Assembly: GCF_002775205.1 (NCBI RefSeq)
Contig: NC_036457.1
Location: forward strand, 3,346,475-3,410,474
Length of the DNA: 64,000 nucleotides
DNA from: Xiphophorus maculatus
Lineage: Eukaryota; Chordata; Actinopteri; Cyprinodontiformes; Poeciliidae
Direction: 5' to 3'
A model generated the notes under the pieces. That model saw only the letters and a list, made by a program, of their open reading frames with translations, ran no database searches and had not been told where the DNA came from. Made by a program: the position numbers and the translations under genes. Below, piece by piece: positions 34,801 to 47,000 of this stretch (position 1 is its first letter; every line of letters begins with the position of its first letter).

Positions 34801-34868
34801 CTGAGCAAAGTAAAAACAACTCGGATCATAAAATGTCTAAAGAAAATACCATTGTTGTTTGCAGACTA

Positions 34869-36189
34869 TGTAGCGCTTTCTTCACTGCGCAGCTCTGACT
34901 GCAAGTTGTAATATTAACCAGCTTATATAATTAGAACTAGGTACGATACGGAGTCATGATAATGGTGAATAATTAATACAACTGATGCAAAAGTAAAGTT
35001 AATACTGCTATTTATTGCAGTGGCTATAATAATAATAATAATAATAATAATACCAAAACAACAAAACAATAAATTTTCCAAAAAAACGGAAGGAGGGAAA
35101 AAAAAACAACCCAACAAAATAATTATTATAATCAGTGATATGTCAGAATCCAATAGAGTCCACAATAAGTCCAAAAGCAAAAAGGAGACAAGTATTTTCC
35201 CCTTGCAATACTCCTTAAGAGTTTTAGTTCATTTCCTGTAGGAAAAAATGCAGTTCCGTTTCCTACCACCAGGTGGTGGGTGGGTAGCTCGCCATCTTCC
35301 TTCGTCAAAGAGGTGAATCCAAGGAAGAAAAAAAACCTGACCTAAAAGGCCAGATAACACATTTAGTTCATTTGTACTAAAGGGGGGGGGCAATAAGACT
35401 GTTAAATACATTCTTCCTATATTTTAACAACATCAAGAAAAAAGAAATCCTTTTAAAAAGTGCACTTCATAATTCAAGTTCAAAATCAATTAAGTAATCT
35501 AATTAGCAATCATTACAAACAACTAATATTGAATCAAATCAATCGACTTAAAATGTGATTGATCAAAGTAGCTACAAACTAAATCATATTAGGTACCAAA
35601 TTCCATTGTTGCACCAACATGGAGTGCAAACACCAATAAGAAATCATGAAAAAATAATCAAATCTAAAATTGAAAAACAAACCCTTAAATGTTAAAGGTG
35701 TGGTCTTTAATTCGGCTGCCATTAAGCAAGTAATAAGTAGAACAATTTGATGTGAGCCATTGATTGTCGAGTTGATTTCTAACGCTAACTAGCGGAGCAG
35801 AACGAAAATAATTCCCCGTTTTGTTTTATACTCACCGTCGAGTAATGATTGCCTGAGGAGGTATGGTAACTTGTTCGATTTTGGCAATAGATCACAACCT
35901 GAGTGGTTTAACGGGAGGCAACATTAGCGGCGCGATCAGTACAGCTATTATACAACAACAGTCAGATGACATTCAACACTCACCGCAAATCTTCAAGTCT
36001 CAAAGACAAACAACCGATGAGTCAATCTAAGCGCTCTGGTTGTTTTATAAACAACCGATCAGACAGCCAACAATGAGCAGCAGCAATGTTTGGAGAAAAG
36101 AGGAGAAACCCGGAAGCACACAACAATCAATTTAAAGGGGCAGCTCAAAGGGAAGGTGATTGGGTCATGGTGGTCACCTGGGTTACACA
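34869..36189 (-). repeat. 3' LTR of retroelement copy 1
   Basis: About 1.32 kb, on the minus strand starting TGTGTAACCC and ending GCGCTACA, so with the usual TG...CA ends. A G-run purine tract abuts its inner edge. It contains an ATA microsatellite near 35030. The exact inner edge is uncertain by a base or two. Confidence 0.75.
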
Positions 36190-39100
36190 TTCCCCCCCTA
36201 ATCCCATGCACGTCCCCGTACATGGACCAGGTTGAGTCTGGATGGCAGGGACAGTTATGCGTTCATCCTCCTCAGTCTCTTCAAGAGCATGTGAGAATGC
36301 AGTGGTCAAACCATGAAACAATAACTGGATGCTCTTCAACAGTGGGTGGCCCAGTTGAGAGTACTGTAGACGTTCTGGTGGTCTTCTTGCTCGGGTTGAT
36401 CTTCGCAATAATGGTTCTGATTCTGGGCTTAATGATTCTGATTCAGCATCTGAGTCCACGTCTGGTTCAATATTACTAGTGGAGGGTTCTGGAGTGACTG
36501 GCTCAGGAACAGGACTTCCCTCAGCTGCAGGGCCTCCAGCAGAATCATCAGATTTTGAACTGATGGATATTGCCTCTCTGTCCACAGGTTGTAATCCCAT
36601 TAACTCATCTGAGACAACTGGAAATTCCTGTTCTAAATCCTCTTCTGCAGCAGAGGATGGGGGCTGATCAGGAACTTCAGGTAGATCTACAGGTGGAACA
36701 GATTGTTGGACAGGAGGTAATGGTAAATTAACAGTAGTGATAAATTCCATAGGCTCAAAAGAAGAGGGATCATATATAGGTGAAATGATCTCATCCTCTG
36801 ATGTTTCTTTATCGTCAGGATCAGGTAAGTTCACAGACAGATGTTTTTTTCTCTTCATAGGCAAGTTTTTTTTAGAGCTCTGCTCAGGTAAGTAATTACA
36901 GGGCAACAAAAGATCACGATGAAGTGTTCTGAGAGGTTTATCCTGGTTCTCTGGTTTTACAGTATAAACAGGGAGATTGCCAGCCCTCTTTACCACTACA
37001 TATATGTCAGGTTCCCATTTGTCAGCCAATTTTTGCTTTCCTCTCAGTCGGACGTTTCTAACAAGGACCCTGTCTCCCACGGCAAGTTCAGAATTAGTGA
37101 CATGCCGATCGAAAGAGATCTTGTTGCGGGACATCACCTTCTCTGAGTTCTCCACAGCCAGCTGATAACTGTCTTGCAGGCGTGCTTTCAATCCTTGGAC
37201 ATATTGCAGGTGAGAGGTAGTGGTGTCTTCTTCCAGTGGTAACCCAAAAGCCACATCTATGGGAAGACGAGGTTGACGACCAAACATTAGTTCATATGGA
37301 GAAAACCCTGTGACATCATTCTTAGTGCAATTATATGCATGTACAAGTGGTTTCACAAATCTTTCCATCGTGATTTATTCTGCTCACTTAATGTCCCCAA
37401 CATGTTAAGCAATGTACGATTGAATCTTTCCACTGGGTTACCTCTTGGGTGATAAGGAGTTGTCCTTCCTTTATGGATGCCAGCAATATCACAAGTTCTT
37501 TGATGGTACGGGACTCAAAATCCGGTCCTTGGTCACTGTGTAGCCTCTCTGGAATGCCATAGTGGACAAAGAAATTTCCCACAAGCATTTAGCAACAGTT
37601 CGAGCTTTCTGATTTGGTGTTGGAACAGCGACAGCATACTTTGTGAAGTGATCTGTAATCACAAGAATATCTTTCACTCTGCGGTCTGGCTCCAAAGACA
37701 AGAAGTCCATGCACACCAACTCTAGAGGTCTTGATGTCTTGATGTTAACGAGAGGTGCAGCATGTTCAGGTAAGGTTTTCCTTTTTACACATCGTTCACA
37801 GGTCTTGATTTTGTTATAAATATCAGCAGACATGCGTGGCCAGAAAACCGAGAACGAATTAAAATCTAAGGTCCTCTCGATCCCAAGGTGGCCCATACGA
37901 TCATGAAGCTGAACCATCACCATATGCCGACACTCCTCTGGTAACACTAACTGATAGGCTACTCTGTTTCCCACTTGCCGTCTCCTGAGAAGAAGGTTGT
38001 TACGGAGCTCCAATTTATTTACTTCTCTCAACAGTAGTGGCAAATCTGGAAGTACATCCCTCAGTGATGGCGGGGAGATTCCCCTCTCTCAAGCTGAGCA
38101 ATCACATGTTGGATGGTGGAATCAGCTCGCTGTTTAGCAGCAAGATCAGCAGTGGAAAACCGAGGGAGAACAGAGGTAGCAAATTGGGTGTCGTTCGTGT
38201 AACTGTCAGGTAAGCTTTCCACATGGGCAGTCAAAGAAAGAAAAAGGCATGGTCATTGCTTGAACTGAGCACCAATTGGCGGTCACAGATGGCTTCAACA
38301 ATGTGCTGGTCAAGAGAGGTGCAAACCTGGCTCCTCGAGATGATGTTGAACGAACTTCACACTCTCTCCCTTTCTTTGCAAGATTTAAAATCATCAGGCA
38401 TTTCAGAATGTGGTCGTCGGGACAGCCCATCAGCATCAGCATTCAATTTTCCTGCTCTGTAAACAATCTTAAAGGTAAATGTGGACAGAGCAGAGAGCCA
38501 TCTAATAACTTGTAGCATCAAGCTTAGCTGATGTCAATAGGTAGGGCAATGGATTGCTGTCTGTGACCACAGTGAATTGTGTGCCATATAGGTAGTCATT
38601 AAACTTCTCAGTAACTGCCCATTTCAGTGCCAGAAATTCTAATTTATGTGCTGGGTAGTTTGATTCACTTCTGGACAGACCTCTACTTGCATAAGCTACA
38701 ACTCGACTTTTGCCATCAATTTCTTGATATAGCCTGCTCCAAGACCTGCAGAACTGGCATCAGTATGGAGAATGTATGGCTTACTAGGATCTGCAAATGC
38801 AAGTACAGGAGAAGTAGTAAGTTTTTCAATAATAGTTTTAAATGCATGCTGACAAGATTCAGTCCAACGTTCAGCAAAAGGCTCTTTTGGTTGAAATAGT
38901 TTTTGGGGTTTCAACATAGGTTTTGGTTCTTTCGGTTAGGTGGATAGCCGGCAGTGAGGGTCATGTAGCGGCTTGACGATTGTAGAATATCCTTCACAAA
39001 TCGTCGATAATATCCTGCAAATCCCAGGAATGATCTTAGTTCTTTCAATTCTTTGGCACCGGCCAAGATGCAAGAGTGGAAATTTTATCAGGATCTGTCT

Positions 39101-40700
39101 CCACACCATCCTGGGACACAACATGGCCGAGATACTTCACTGAAGTTTGGAAGAACACGCATTTTTCAACAGACAGTTTTAGTCCAAAGTCCTTTAATTT
39201 GTTTAGGACTTTCATCAATCTTCTTCATGTTCTTCAAGAGTTGGTGCGAAGATGATCAAATCGTCAATAAAAACCAAGACCTCTTTCAAATGAGCTCACC
39301 CATACATTTTTCCATAAGTCGCTGAAATGTGCTTGGAGCATTGGTCACTCCCTGCGGCATGCCGATTAAATTCCCAGAAGCCTAAAGGACAAACAAATGC
39401 TGTCTTGTCCTTATCAGCTTCCTCCATCTCTATCTGGTAATACCCAGATTTTAGGTCCAGCACAGAGAACCATTAGAGCCTGCCAGTGCAGTAAATGCAT
39501 CTTCTAGCTTCGGGAAGAGCATAAGCATCTTTAATAGTTTGCCATGTTGAGTTTTCGATAATCAATACAAAGACGTTACAGCGCCCATTTTTCTTACGAA
39601 CCACCACAATGGGTGAGGCAAATGGAGACTCGGATTCACGGATTATTCAGACTCAAACAATTCTTGCAGATGCTTTCTCACAGCATCAACATCCTGTGGA
39701 TGTATAGGGCGTGGTCTCTGTTTAAATGGTGTCGGGTCAGACAATCTTATCTGATGTTTTACTTTGTCTGTTCGACCAAAAATCAAGGTCGTGTTTGGCA
39801 AAGACCTCTGGTATGTTGTTGAGCTTTGAAATGATCCGACTTTTCATTCTGGTGTTAGAGGTGATTCTCCAAAATTATATGAAGCGGAGTTTGTTAATGG
39901 CGCTGCAACTCATGGATTTTGACACTATGCTCTTTTGAGATAACAGACTGGAACGCAGCAATCTCTGCAATGGCTGCTCTGGCGGGGATGATGACAGGAT
40001 GGTTTGACTCATTAGTTACCACAACTGGCAGATTACAAGGCCGATGTTGAGGTATATTAATGAGACAGGTGTTAACCAAAAGTCCGCCAGGCAGACAGGA
40101 AGAAGCTGGGTATTCAACAACAACCACCTTCTCTTCCCTCAGTAACCGTGCGGTCAAACATCCCTCAAGAACAACAGTTTGACCAGATAATATTGTTTGT
40201 GGTTGGTCAGACTGCAGAGTTAGGACAACTGGATTTTCAGATGTGGTTTGAGTATGCCTGCGCTGCAGGATCTTCAGGACAGTTTGATACCCAAAGGCAA
40301 TGGGCTTAAAAGTAGTAGACTGGCTCTCAAGGTGCTTTTTGTAAGCAATGTCAAGGGTATTTGTGCCTACTAGTAAAAGTGGATGTGTAGTTTTGGTGTC
40401 TGGAACCACCAAAGCTAGGGTGTCCACATCAATTGGTGAGCCAAGAAATTCAGGTGGAAAAGTCAAATTTAATTCAATGTACCCAAGGTATGGCACATTT
40501 TGACCATTAGCACCCTCAACTTCCAACAGACTGTTCAAAGGCATAATTTCATGGTCAAAAAGGTGCATATTATAAAATGAATGTGGTACTGTAGTGACTT
40601 GCGACCCACTGTCAAGAAGACAGCTGAAGGTGGTTCCTTTTATTTGAATCTGGCCCATGCTCTTCATGCCAATAAGACCCTTGGGTAATACACAAGACAA
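36145..40700 (-). pseudogene. Pol region of retroelement copy 1 (broken)
   Basis: Fragments of a Ty3/Gypsy polyprotein collinear with the pol gene at 59272-63834: protease, reverse transcriptase, RNase H and integrase with a long acidic C-terminal tail. Treated as a fossil; it is interrupted many times. Confidence 0.85.
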
Positions 40701-40765
40701 TTCAGAATGGGGTTTGGGACAGCTAATAGTAGCAGCTCCTGAGTGTCCCTCAGCAGAAACTGCAT

Positions 40766-42145
40766 TTAGTTTAACGGCTGGCTCGAATTTTTTTCATCCC
40801 ATGCTTGTTGTTTCTGACGGAGCTGTCTCTTCTTATGTTCCACAAGGCCTGGATTCGCTTTATTACTACAATGGGAAGAAATATGACCATCTTCACCACA
40901 GTTAAAGCAATATCCTGCCTTTGGTCTTCCAGCAGTCTGAGGTGAGGTAAAACTGGTACCTGGCTTAGACTTGGTCTGCCGTAACTCTGATTTTACACTA
41001 ACGGATGTCTTTTTAGACATAAAGGAAGACATCTGTTGTTGGAGTTGTTGAATCTGCTTTTTTAATTCTTTCAGTTCTTCATTAACTGTCTCATGACCAC
41101 AAGAGCAAGTACTTTGAGACTGAATGGTCACTTTCTGTTTAGATGACTGGATGTGCTTTCTCATTAGAGATTCTTTAGCAATTTGTCTGTCCTCTTCTGT
41201 TCGGAGTGACAACAGGAGTTCAGAAAATGGTGGAGGATTTCTTTTCTTTTCCTCAAGCTGTAACTTGGAGATAACTGAATTGTCCCAGCATCCACGACAG
41301 AACTGTCTAAGTAAATACATATCCTTGTCTCTTGGTAATATTCCTCCTCTTTTTATTACTGTGCTGAGAGTCAGCTGCAATCGCTGGAGATAAGAGGATG
41401 GCCGCTCACCAGGATTCTGGAAAATGTTCAGAAACTGAGCAAACAGCTCCTCTCCATCTTGTACTGTTTGAAAAGCTGAATCAAGGACTTGAAGAAGGGT
41501 GGAAGGTGATGCACCCGGGCTCAAACATTTAATCAAATCGGCAGCTGGTGATAACAAACTTTCAACAATTCGCCGATTAATATGCAGTCTGGAAAGGCTG
41601 GGATCAGCAAGCAGCAACTCTATTTGGGATCGCCATGAGTCATAATCCGCTTCGTTGCTTGGTTTTGGAATTTTTCCTGAAAATGAGCGGAGTTTAAGTG
41701 AGGATGTAGAAAAGTCACTATTTTTTACAACATGCTCCACCACAACTTTTTGAACATTCTGTGGAATAAGGTCATTCCCTGACAAAGAAACTCTCTGGAT
41801 TGGCGGTGTAGGAGAGCGGCTAGCTCCAGGTGGCTCTCCCTGCCAATCAGTATATGAATGGGTTGGAGGGGCTGAAACCGCTTGAGGCACAGATAGCAAT
41901 GTCTGCTGGCTTTGCACAGGTTGTGCTAAGGTGAGGATGTCATCTTTCTTGTCCTCATCATCTCCATCATCACCTCCTGCCATCTCCAAATGTGTGCTGA
42001 TTTGGTCCATCACACCTTTAAGAACCTCCTCAAATCGTTTTCCGCTTCGCGTAGCTATGTTCTTCAACTCATCAATGTAATCCATGGGGGAACTGCTGCT
42101 ACTCACTGCGGCTGCATATTCTGAAGCAAGAGAGAGAGGTAACAT
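40766..42145 (-). CDS. Gag of retroelement copy 1 (Ty3/Gypsy)
   Basis: An open frame of about 459 codons. The middle part (about residues 150-330) resembles the Gag-like fold of the PNMA group, itself derived from Ty3/Gypsy elements, by general pattern. A CCHC zinc knuckle of the form CFNCGEDGHISSHC lies near residue 420. The structural role is packaging of element RNA in particles. Its true start may lie further upstream toward the gap. Confidence 0.8.
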   Translation of the reverse strand: MLPLSLASEYAAAVSSSSSPMDYIDELKNIATRSGKRFEEVLKGVMDQISTHLEMAGGDDGDDEDKKDDILTLAQPVQSQQTLLSVPQAVSAPPTHSYTDWQGEPPGASRSPTPPIQRVSLSGNDLIPQNVQKVVVEHVVKNSDFSTSSLKLRSFSGKIPKPSNEADYDSWRSQIELLLADPSLSRLHINRRIVESLLSPAADLIKCLSPGASPSTLLQVLDSAFQTVQDGEELFAQFLNIFQNPGERPSSYLQRLQLTLSTVIKRGGILPRDKDMYLLRQFCRGCWDNSVISKLQLEEKKRNPPPFSELLLSLRTEEDRQIAKESLMRKHIQSSKQKVTIQSQSTCSCGHETVNEELKELKKQIQQLQQQMSSFMSKKTSVSVKSELRQTKSKPGTSFTSPQTAGRPKAGYCFNCGEDGHISSHCSNKANPGLVEHKKRQLRQKQQAWDEKNSSQPLN

Positions 42146-42176
42146 GAAATATCATATCTAATCTGGTTCGAGAAGG

Positions 42177-42675
42177 NNNNNNNNNNNNNNNNNNNNNNNN
42201 NNNNNNNNNNNNNNNNNNNNNNNNNNNNNNNNNNNNNNNNNNNNNNNNNNNNNNNNNNNNNNNNNNNNNNNNNNNNNNNNNNNNNNNNNNNNNNNNNNNN
42301 NNNNNNNNNNNNNNNNNNNNNNNNNNNNNNNNNNNNNNNNNNNNNNNNNNNNNNNNNNNNNNNNNNNNNNNNNNNNNNNNNNNNNNNNNNNNNNNNNNNN
42401 NNNNNNNNNNNNNNNNNNNNNNNNNNNNNNNNNNNNNNNNNNNNNNNNNNNNNNNNNNNNNNNNNNNNNNNNNNNNNNNNNNNNNNNNNNNNNNNNNNNN
42501 NNNNNNNNNNNNNNNNNNNNNNNNNNNNNNNNNNNNNNNNNNNNNNNNNNNNNNNNNNNNNNNNNNNNNNNNNNNNNNNNNNNNNNNNNNNNNNNNNNNN
42601 NNNNNNNNNNNNNNNNNNNNNNNNNNNNNNNNNNNNNNNNNNNNNNNNNNNNNNNNNNNNNNNNNNNNNNNNNNN
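42177..42675. other. Assembly gap (499 N)
   Basis: By comparison with the paired copies, the gap should contain at least a second LTR of about 1.3 kb, the element leader and about 190 bp of spacer, so its stated size is too small. Confidence 0.95.
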
Positions 42676-43308
42676 ATAAAATGACACATAACTTATCAAG
42701 AAAAACAACAGAATGTTTTTTTTTTTTTAATGTTTTCAGGAAAAACTGAGAAACATTTATACTCTTCTAATTACTGAAGGTGATAAGAGAGCCAGAAATC
42801 AGCTTGATCCAAAAAAACACATCAACTGTGCAAAGACTGGAGCAGAGTGACCTCGGCGCTGACATCAGCGCTGACATCACTGAGTCCTGCAAACACGAGA
42901 CTAATGATCTTTTTATTACTCAGGCATCTGGGTAAAAAGATTAAACACACACACTATGTAAGTAAAATGAAGATACCTGAGAGAATTCAACTTACAAGAG
43001 ATGGAAAAATAATCTGGGCAAATAAACATTCATGTTGAGCAACAAGAATATCAACGTTTACTGTAAATCTTTAACTTTGCAGCTCTATTAAACTTTGAAC
43101 TAAATAAATTATTGTCAGCTGTTTCATAACAATCTAAACATGTTAGCCTGGATAGATTTTTCCCCTGAAGAATGAAAAATATAAATTGTCACAGTAGAAT
43201 AACACAATATTAAAACTTGCAAAATATCAAGAGATAAAATTATGCAATTTTAAAGAACTGCAAAATAAGATTAAGTTGTTAACTTTGACGTTAAAAACTG
43301 TAAAATGT

Positions 43309-43482
43309 TGGGCTGGCTGTAATAACCCATACATGGAGGACTTAGCCGTCGACACGGCCGTCACAGATTCGAGTCTCGGCCTGATGACCTTTGCCTCATA
43401 TCTTCTCCCTCCCTCATTACACACATTCCAGTTTTGTCTCTCAAATGAAGGCCACACAGAGTCAATAAAACCTTTTAAAAAG
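43309..43482 (+). mobile_element. tRNA-derived SINE before gene F
   Basis: Block copy of 20175-20348, with the D-type variant GGCCACACAGAG. Confidence 0.75.
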
Positions 43483-44003
43483 CTGTAAAATGTGCCTTCA
43501 AACTGTCTGGAGAAAAATTTCCTCTTTTTTATGGTGTTTTTAAAACTATTAAAGATCAGAAATGTTTACAACTGAAGTTTGATTTTTTAAAACATAAAAT
43601 GCTTTGCAAAGAAAATGTCACTAACTCTTAAAAGGGAACAATAAAAGCAATTTTTTCAGTCTGGGTCTGGTGGGACTCTTTAGTGCTTTTATTTTGAAGG
43701 TTTAGAATCCTGGTGCTGTCTAAGATCACGTCTCCAAGAAAACAAAACATCTTCTGTCTGGTTTCAATGCAGTGGAGCACAAGATCTACTCAACCAGTCA
43801 CACTATATGCGGTGATCCACCTGGCAAAAGTTAATATAAACCTTTAAGGACCACCAGAACCTTCAAGGCTCATTTTGTTTTAGTTTTTTAATATGCACAG
43901 CTAACTTGGGTTGTTTCTGACATCTGATATGAAATACTGCAAATACATTGTAATGTTCCAAACTGCCTGTTGTAAACCACATGCTCCACCTCCACCTGTA
44001 CCT

Positions 44004-44012
44004 TGGACTTTG
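44004..44012 (-). promoter_or_regulatory. HNF4-specific motif, gene F promoter
   Basis: Same motif and spacing as before gene D. Confidence 0.55.
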
Positions 44013-44080
44013 CTTCAAATCAAATACATGTCCTACAGTAAAGCTGGTGCACAGCAGCAGGTATTAAACGTGTTGCAGTG

Positions 44081-47000
44081 ATGGGAGCGATGGAGGTTTT
44101 TCTCCAGTCATTCAGCCCAGTTTCAGTTTTAGGTTCTGTGGTTTTAATCCTCATTGGGTTTCACTTTTTCCTCTCCAAGTCCAGACCTCAGGGCCACAGA
44201 CAGGGACCACCAGGACCAAAACCCCTTCCCATCATTGGCAACCTGCTGCAGCTGGATGTTAAGAGACTTGACCAAGCATTCCTGAAGGTGAGACACTACT
44301 GATCTCAACATTCCTCTCTACTATATTTCATGTATTTTTGCAATTTACTTTCTTTTAAACTATTATACATCTTGTTTTTTTTATCCATGCTTGCCCAGAA
44401 CAAAAAATGGGTCCCTGTTGCACTAAAATCTGATTATGTTAAACCGATCAAGTGGGGCTTTGAGAAGACAGAGCATACACATAAACAAATACTGAAGTAA
44501 AACGTTAGTCGCTCAGGTTTCCCTCCAGAAAACCTGCTAAGTCTGATGGTAGAGCAGTGGGACAGTCAACCAGCAGCCCGCTGTGATTTTATATTAATGA
44601 ATTTTGAAATACAATAAACTTCAGCGGTCATTGTAATTTGGAAATAATAGCGTATGAGGCTGATGGGCAGGTACAGAAGTGGTGCAACAGGTGAGCACTC
44701 CTTCACGCCCAGTTCAATGTGTCATCGATAAACCCAGTGTAATCTGCCATTACTGTCCCCGTTTATGGTGTATAAAAAAATCTTGCAATGCTTAGCCTGG
44801 TGACCCGCGAGGCTTATGACACACTGGGGATAAAACCATGATGGCAGTAGTAGCTCCTTTAGTGGCCTTATCTAGGAACAAAACACAGCTAAGCAGATCT
44901 GAGCCAGTATTCAAATCTATAAGGTGAAAGAGAGCACAATGTTCAGCACAATATAAAGCAAATACAAGATATTTACTGACATATGAGGCCCACGTTTCTG
45001 AGAAATGAATTAATTTGCATATTCTTTTTTTTCATTATGCACACCTGGCTTCATCATAGCTTTCTAAGACGTATGGATCTGTGTTCACTGTCCACATGGG
45101 ACCAAAGAAGATGGTGGTCCTGACAGGGTATAAGACGGTGAAAGAAGCATTTGTCAGTTATGCTGAGGAGTTTGGAGAACGGGAAGCACCCATCGTGGCT
45201 AAAGAAGCAAACCTGCATCACGGTACAGAATCTTTACAAATTCACATGTAGAGAAGTTAGTTATAGTTAGACATAGTTAGACTTATCTTATTAAACTGTT
45301 TTAAACAGGTATTGCGTGGACCAATGGAGACTCCTGGAAGGAAATGCGCCGCTTTGCTTTGACCAACCTGAAGGACTTTGGGATGGGAAAGAAAGTATGT
45401 GAGGAGAAAATCATTGAGGAATGTCACGTCCTCATCCAGAAATTAAAGGAGTTTAAAGGTAACAGCAGAGAGGAAGACAATATTATTGATATTGTTGCAA
45501 GATTTCACCATGAGAACTTTGTTCTTTAACCTGAAGGATTATAGTTTAGTTAACTGCTGCTCAGAGTTACTCTTTGCAGTCCAACGTCAAAGTAAAACAA
45601 TTTTCTGAATAGAGTTAATAAAGTGTTGAATAATGATTTTCTGGTTCCTTTGTTGCAGGTGAAGCTTTTGATTCATCCCAACATATAAACTATGCAGTTT
45701 GTAATGTAATCTGCTCCATGGTTTATGGCAAAAGATTTGAATATGATGATCTAGAGTTCACTACCGTTGTAAATCGAACAAACCAAGTCATTCAACTGTT
45801 GGGCTCGCCATCAATACAGGTGTGACTGGACTGTTTTTAAAGCATAAAATCTGTTAACGTTGGACTGAACAGAGAAGTCACTGTTTATGTTGTGTTCATC
45901 ATCAGCTGTACAACATGTTCCCAAAGATTGGCAAGCTGGTGTTTTCAGCCAGAAAGAAAATGAGCGATATATTTGCTGCCAATAAACAGCATCATCTGAT
46001 GCTGCTGAACCGTTTGAAAGAGACTCTCAGTCCACAGATGTGCAGAGGAGTTGCAGACGCTTTCCTCATCCGTCAACAGCAACTCAAGGTCAGAACCTAT
46101 GTTACATAATTTACTGTTTATTCTCTCAGGACGCTGACAAGCTAATCAACCACTGCTGGAGTTCAGGCCACCGGTTATGAATAATCACAAAATAAACATC
46201 CATAAAACCATAAAACCATAAAGAAATGGTTTGTGGTTTGTAGGAAACACACAAATGTCTGTTTACCACAAACAGGGAAATGTCTGAGTATTGATGTTCC
46301 TGATATTAGTGGAGCTGTTGACAGCTGGTTGCCATGGCAACGGGGGTGTCTGTGGGATAAGAGTGAAGCTGAGTGGTTGAAAGTTGTTCTTCACTTGTTC
46401 TACTGTTATTTGCTTTTTGTTGTGAAACACTGAAGCCCGACTAATTCCTAAAAGTTCAATGAACAATGAAAACTGGACTAATAGGGCGTCCCGTGGTGGC
46501 GTAGTGGTTAGCGTGACCCGTATTTGGAGGCCTTGAGTCCTCGTCACGGGTTCGACTCCCGGACCCGACGACATTTGCCGCATGTCTTCCCCTCTTTTCT
46601 TCCCCGTTTCCTGTCATCATATAAGGGACACTAGAGCCCACAAAAGACCCCTGGAGGGTAAAAAAACCCAAAACAAACTGGACTAATTGCCTTGTATTCA
46701 TAAGTCATCAAGTAAGAAAAAAATACTTCAAAAAGTATTTATTGGAATGTCCCTTTCAGTGGCAATTATGTCAATTTTCATGAATTGTCCAGTATAAAAA
46801 AATAAATTGGTTTAGCTTTCTTTTGCAGCTTGAAAGAACAGACAGAAACCAAACTATGTGTAGATTCATTTCTAGAAAGAAAACAAGTTTACATATCAAA
46901 ACTTCGGCAGATTTAATCTAAGCCACATTTTAGAGATAAAAAATGAGGCCTGTTAGCCTTTGCTCAGCCAAACATTTTTGTGACAAATTCCAGCACAAAA

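Larger units (their letters stand above)
32997..34868. other. 3' flank of gene E up to the retroelement
   Basis: First half of the unit spacer: 3' UTR, dispersed repeat, LINE tail, hairpin and CTCF-like motif. The DNA then switches to the retroelement at 34869, after GCAGACTA. Confidence 0.8.
19539..42176. repeat. Block copy 1: gene D + gene E + retroelement, up to the gap
   Basis: Collinear with 42676-64000 at an offset of about 23.13 kb. Substitutions that separate D from E recur exactly in F and G: residue 413 Ser (D, F) or Asn (E, G), the start of intron 8 (GTTGGAC against GTCAGAC), intron 2 GCGAGGC or GCCAGGC, and TA-repeat lengths 12, 7, 12, 7. Within the block, D and E are themselves a 7767-bp tandem repeat. 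Confidence 0.9.
34869..42176 (-). mobile_element. Ty3/Gypsy LTR retrotransposon, copy 1 (broken; 5' end lost in gap)
   Basis: Minus-strand element. From its 3' end (left) it shows an LTR (34869-36189), a purine tract, a pol region with integrase, RNase H, reverse transcriptase and protease in that order leftward to rightward, and a gag region. The gag 5' part, leader and 5' LTR fall in or beyond the N gap. The left edge is set by comparison with empty sites at 19347, 27112 and 50243. The pol part is broken, with more than ten breaks, while its twin at 57995 looks whole over the part seen; the excess breaks lie near the gap and may be sequence errors. Likely a young insertion, after D and E split. 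Confidence 0.9.

Noticed and set aside
34923-35241. Open frames rich in isoleucine on both strands (and 58049-58367)
   Set aside because: They are the product of an ATA microsatellite inside the LTR.
35264-35277. CTCF-like string CCACCAGGTGGTGG in the LTR
   Set aside because: Departs from the core at a key C (GGT where GGC is expected) and is better explained as a palindromic E-box-like run.
42099-42708. Open frames spanning the N run
   Set aside because: Created by translating unknown bases; not biological.
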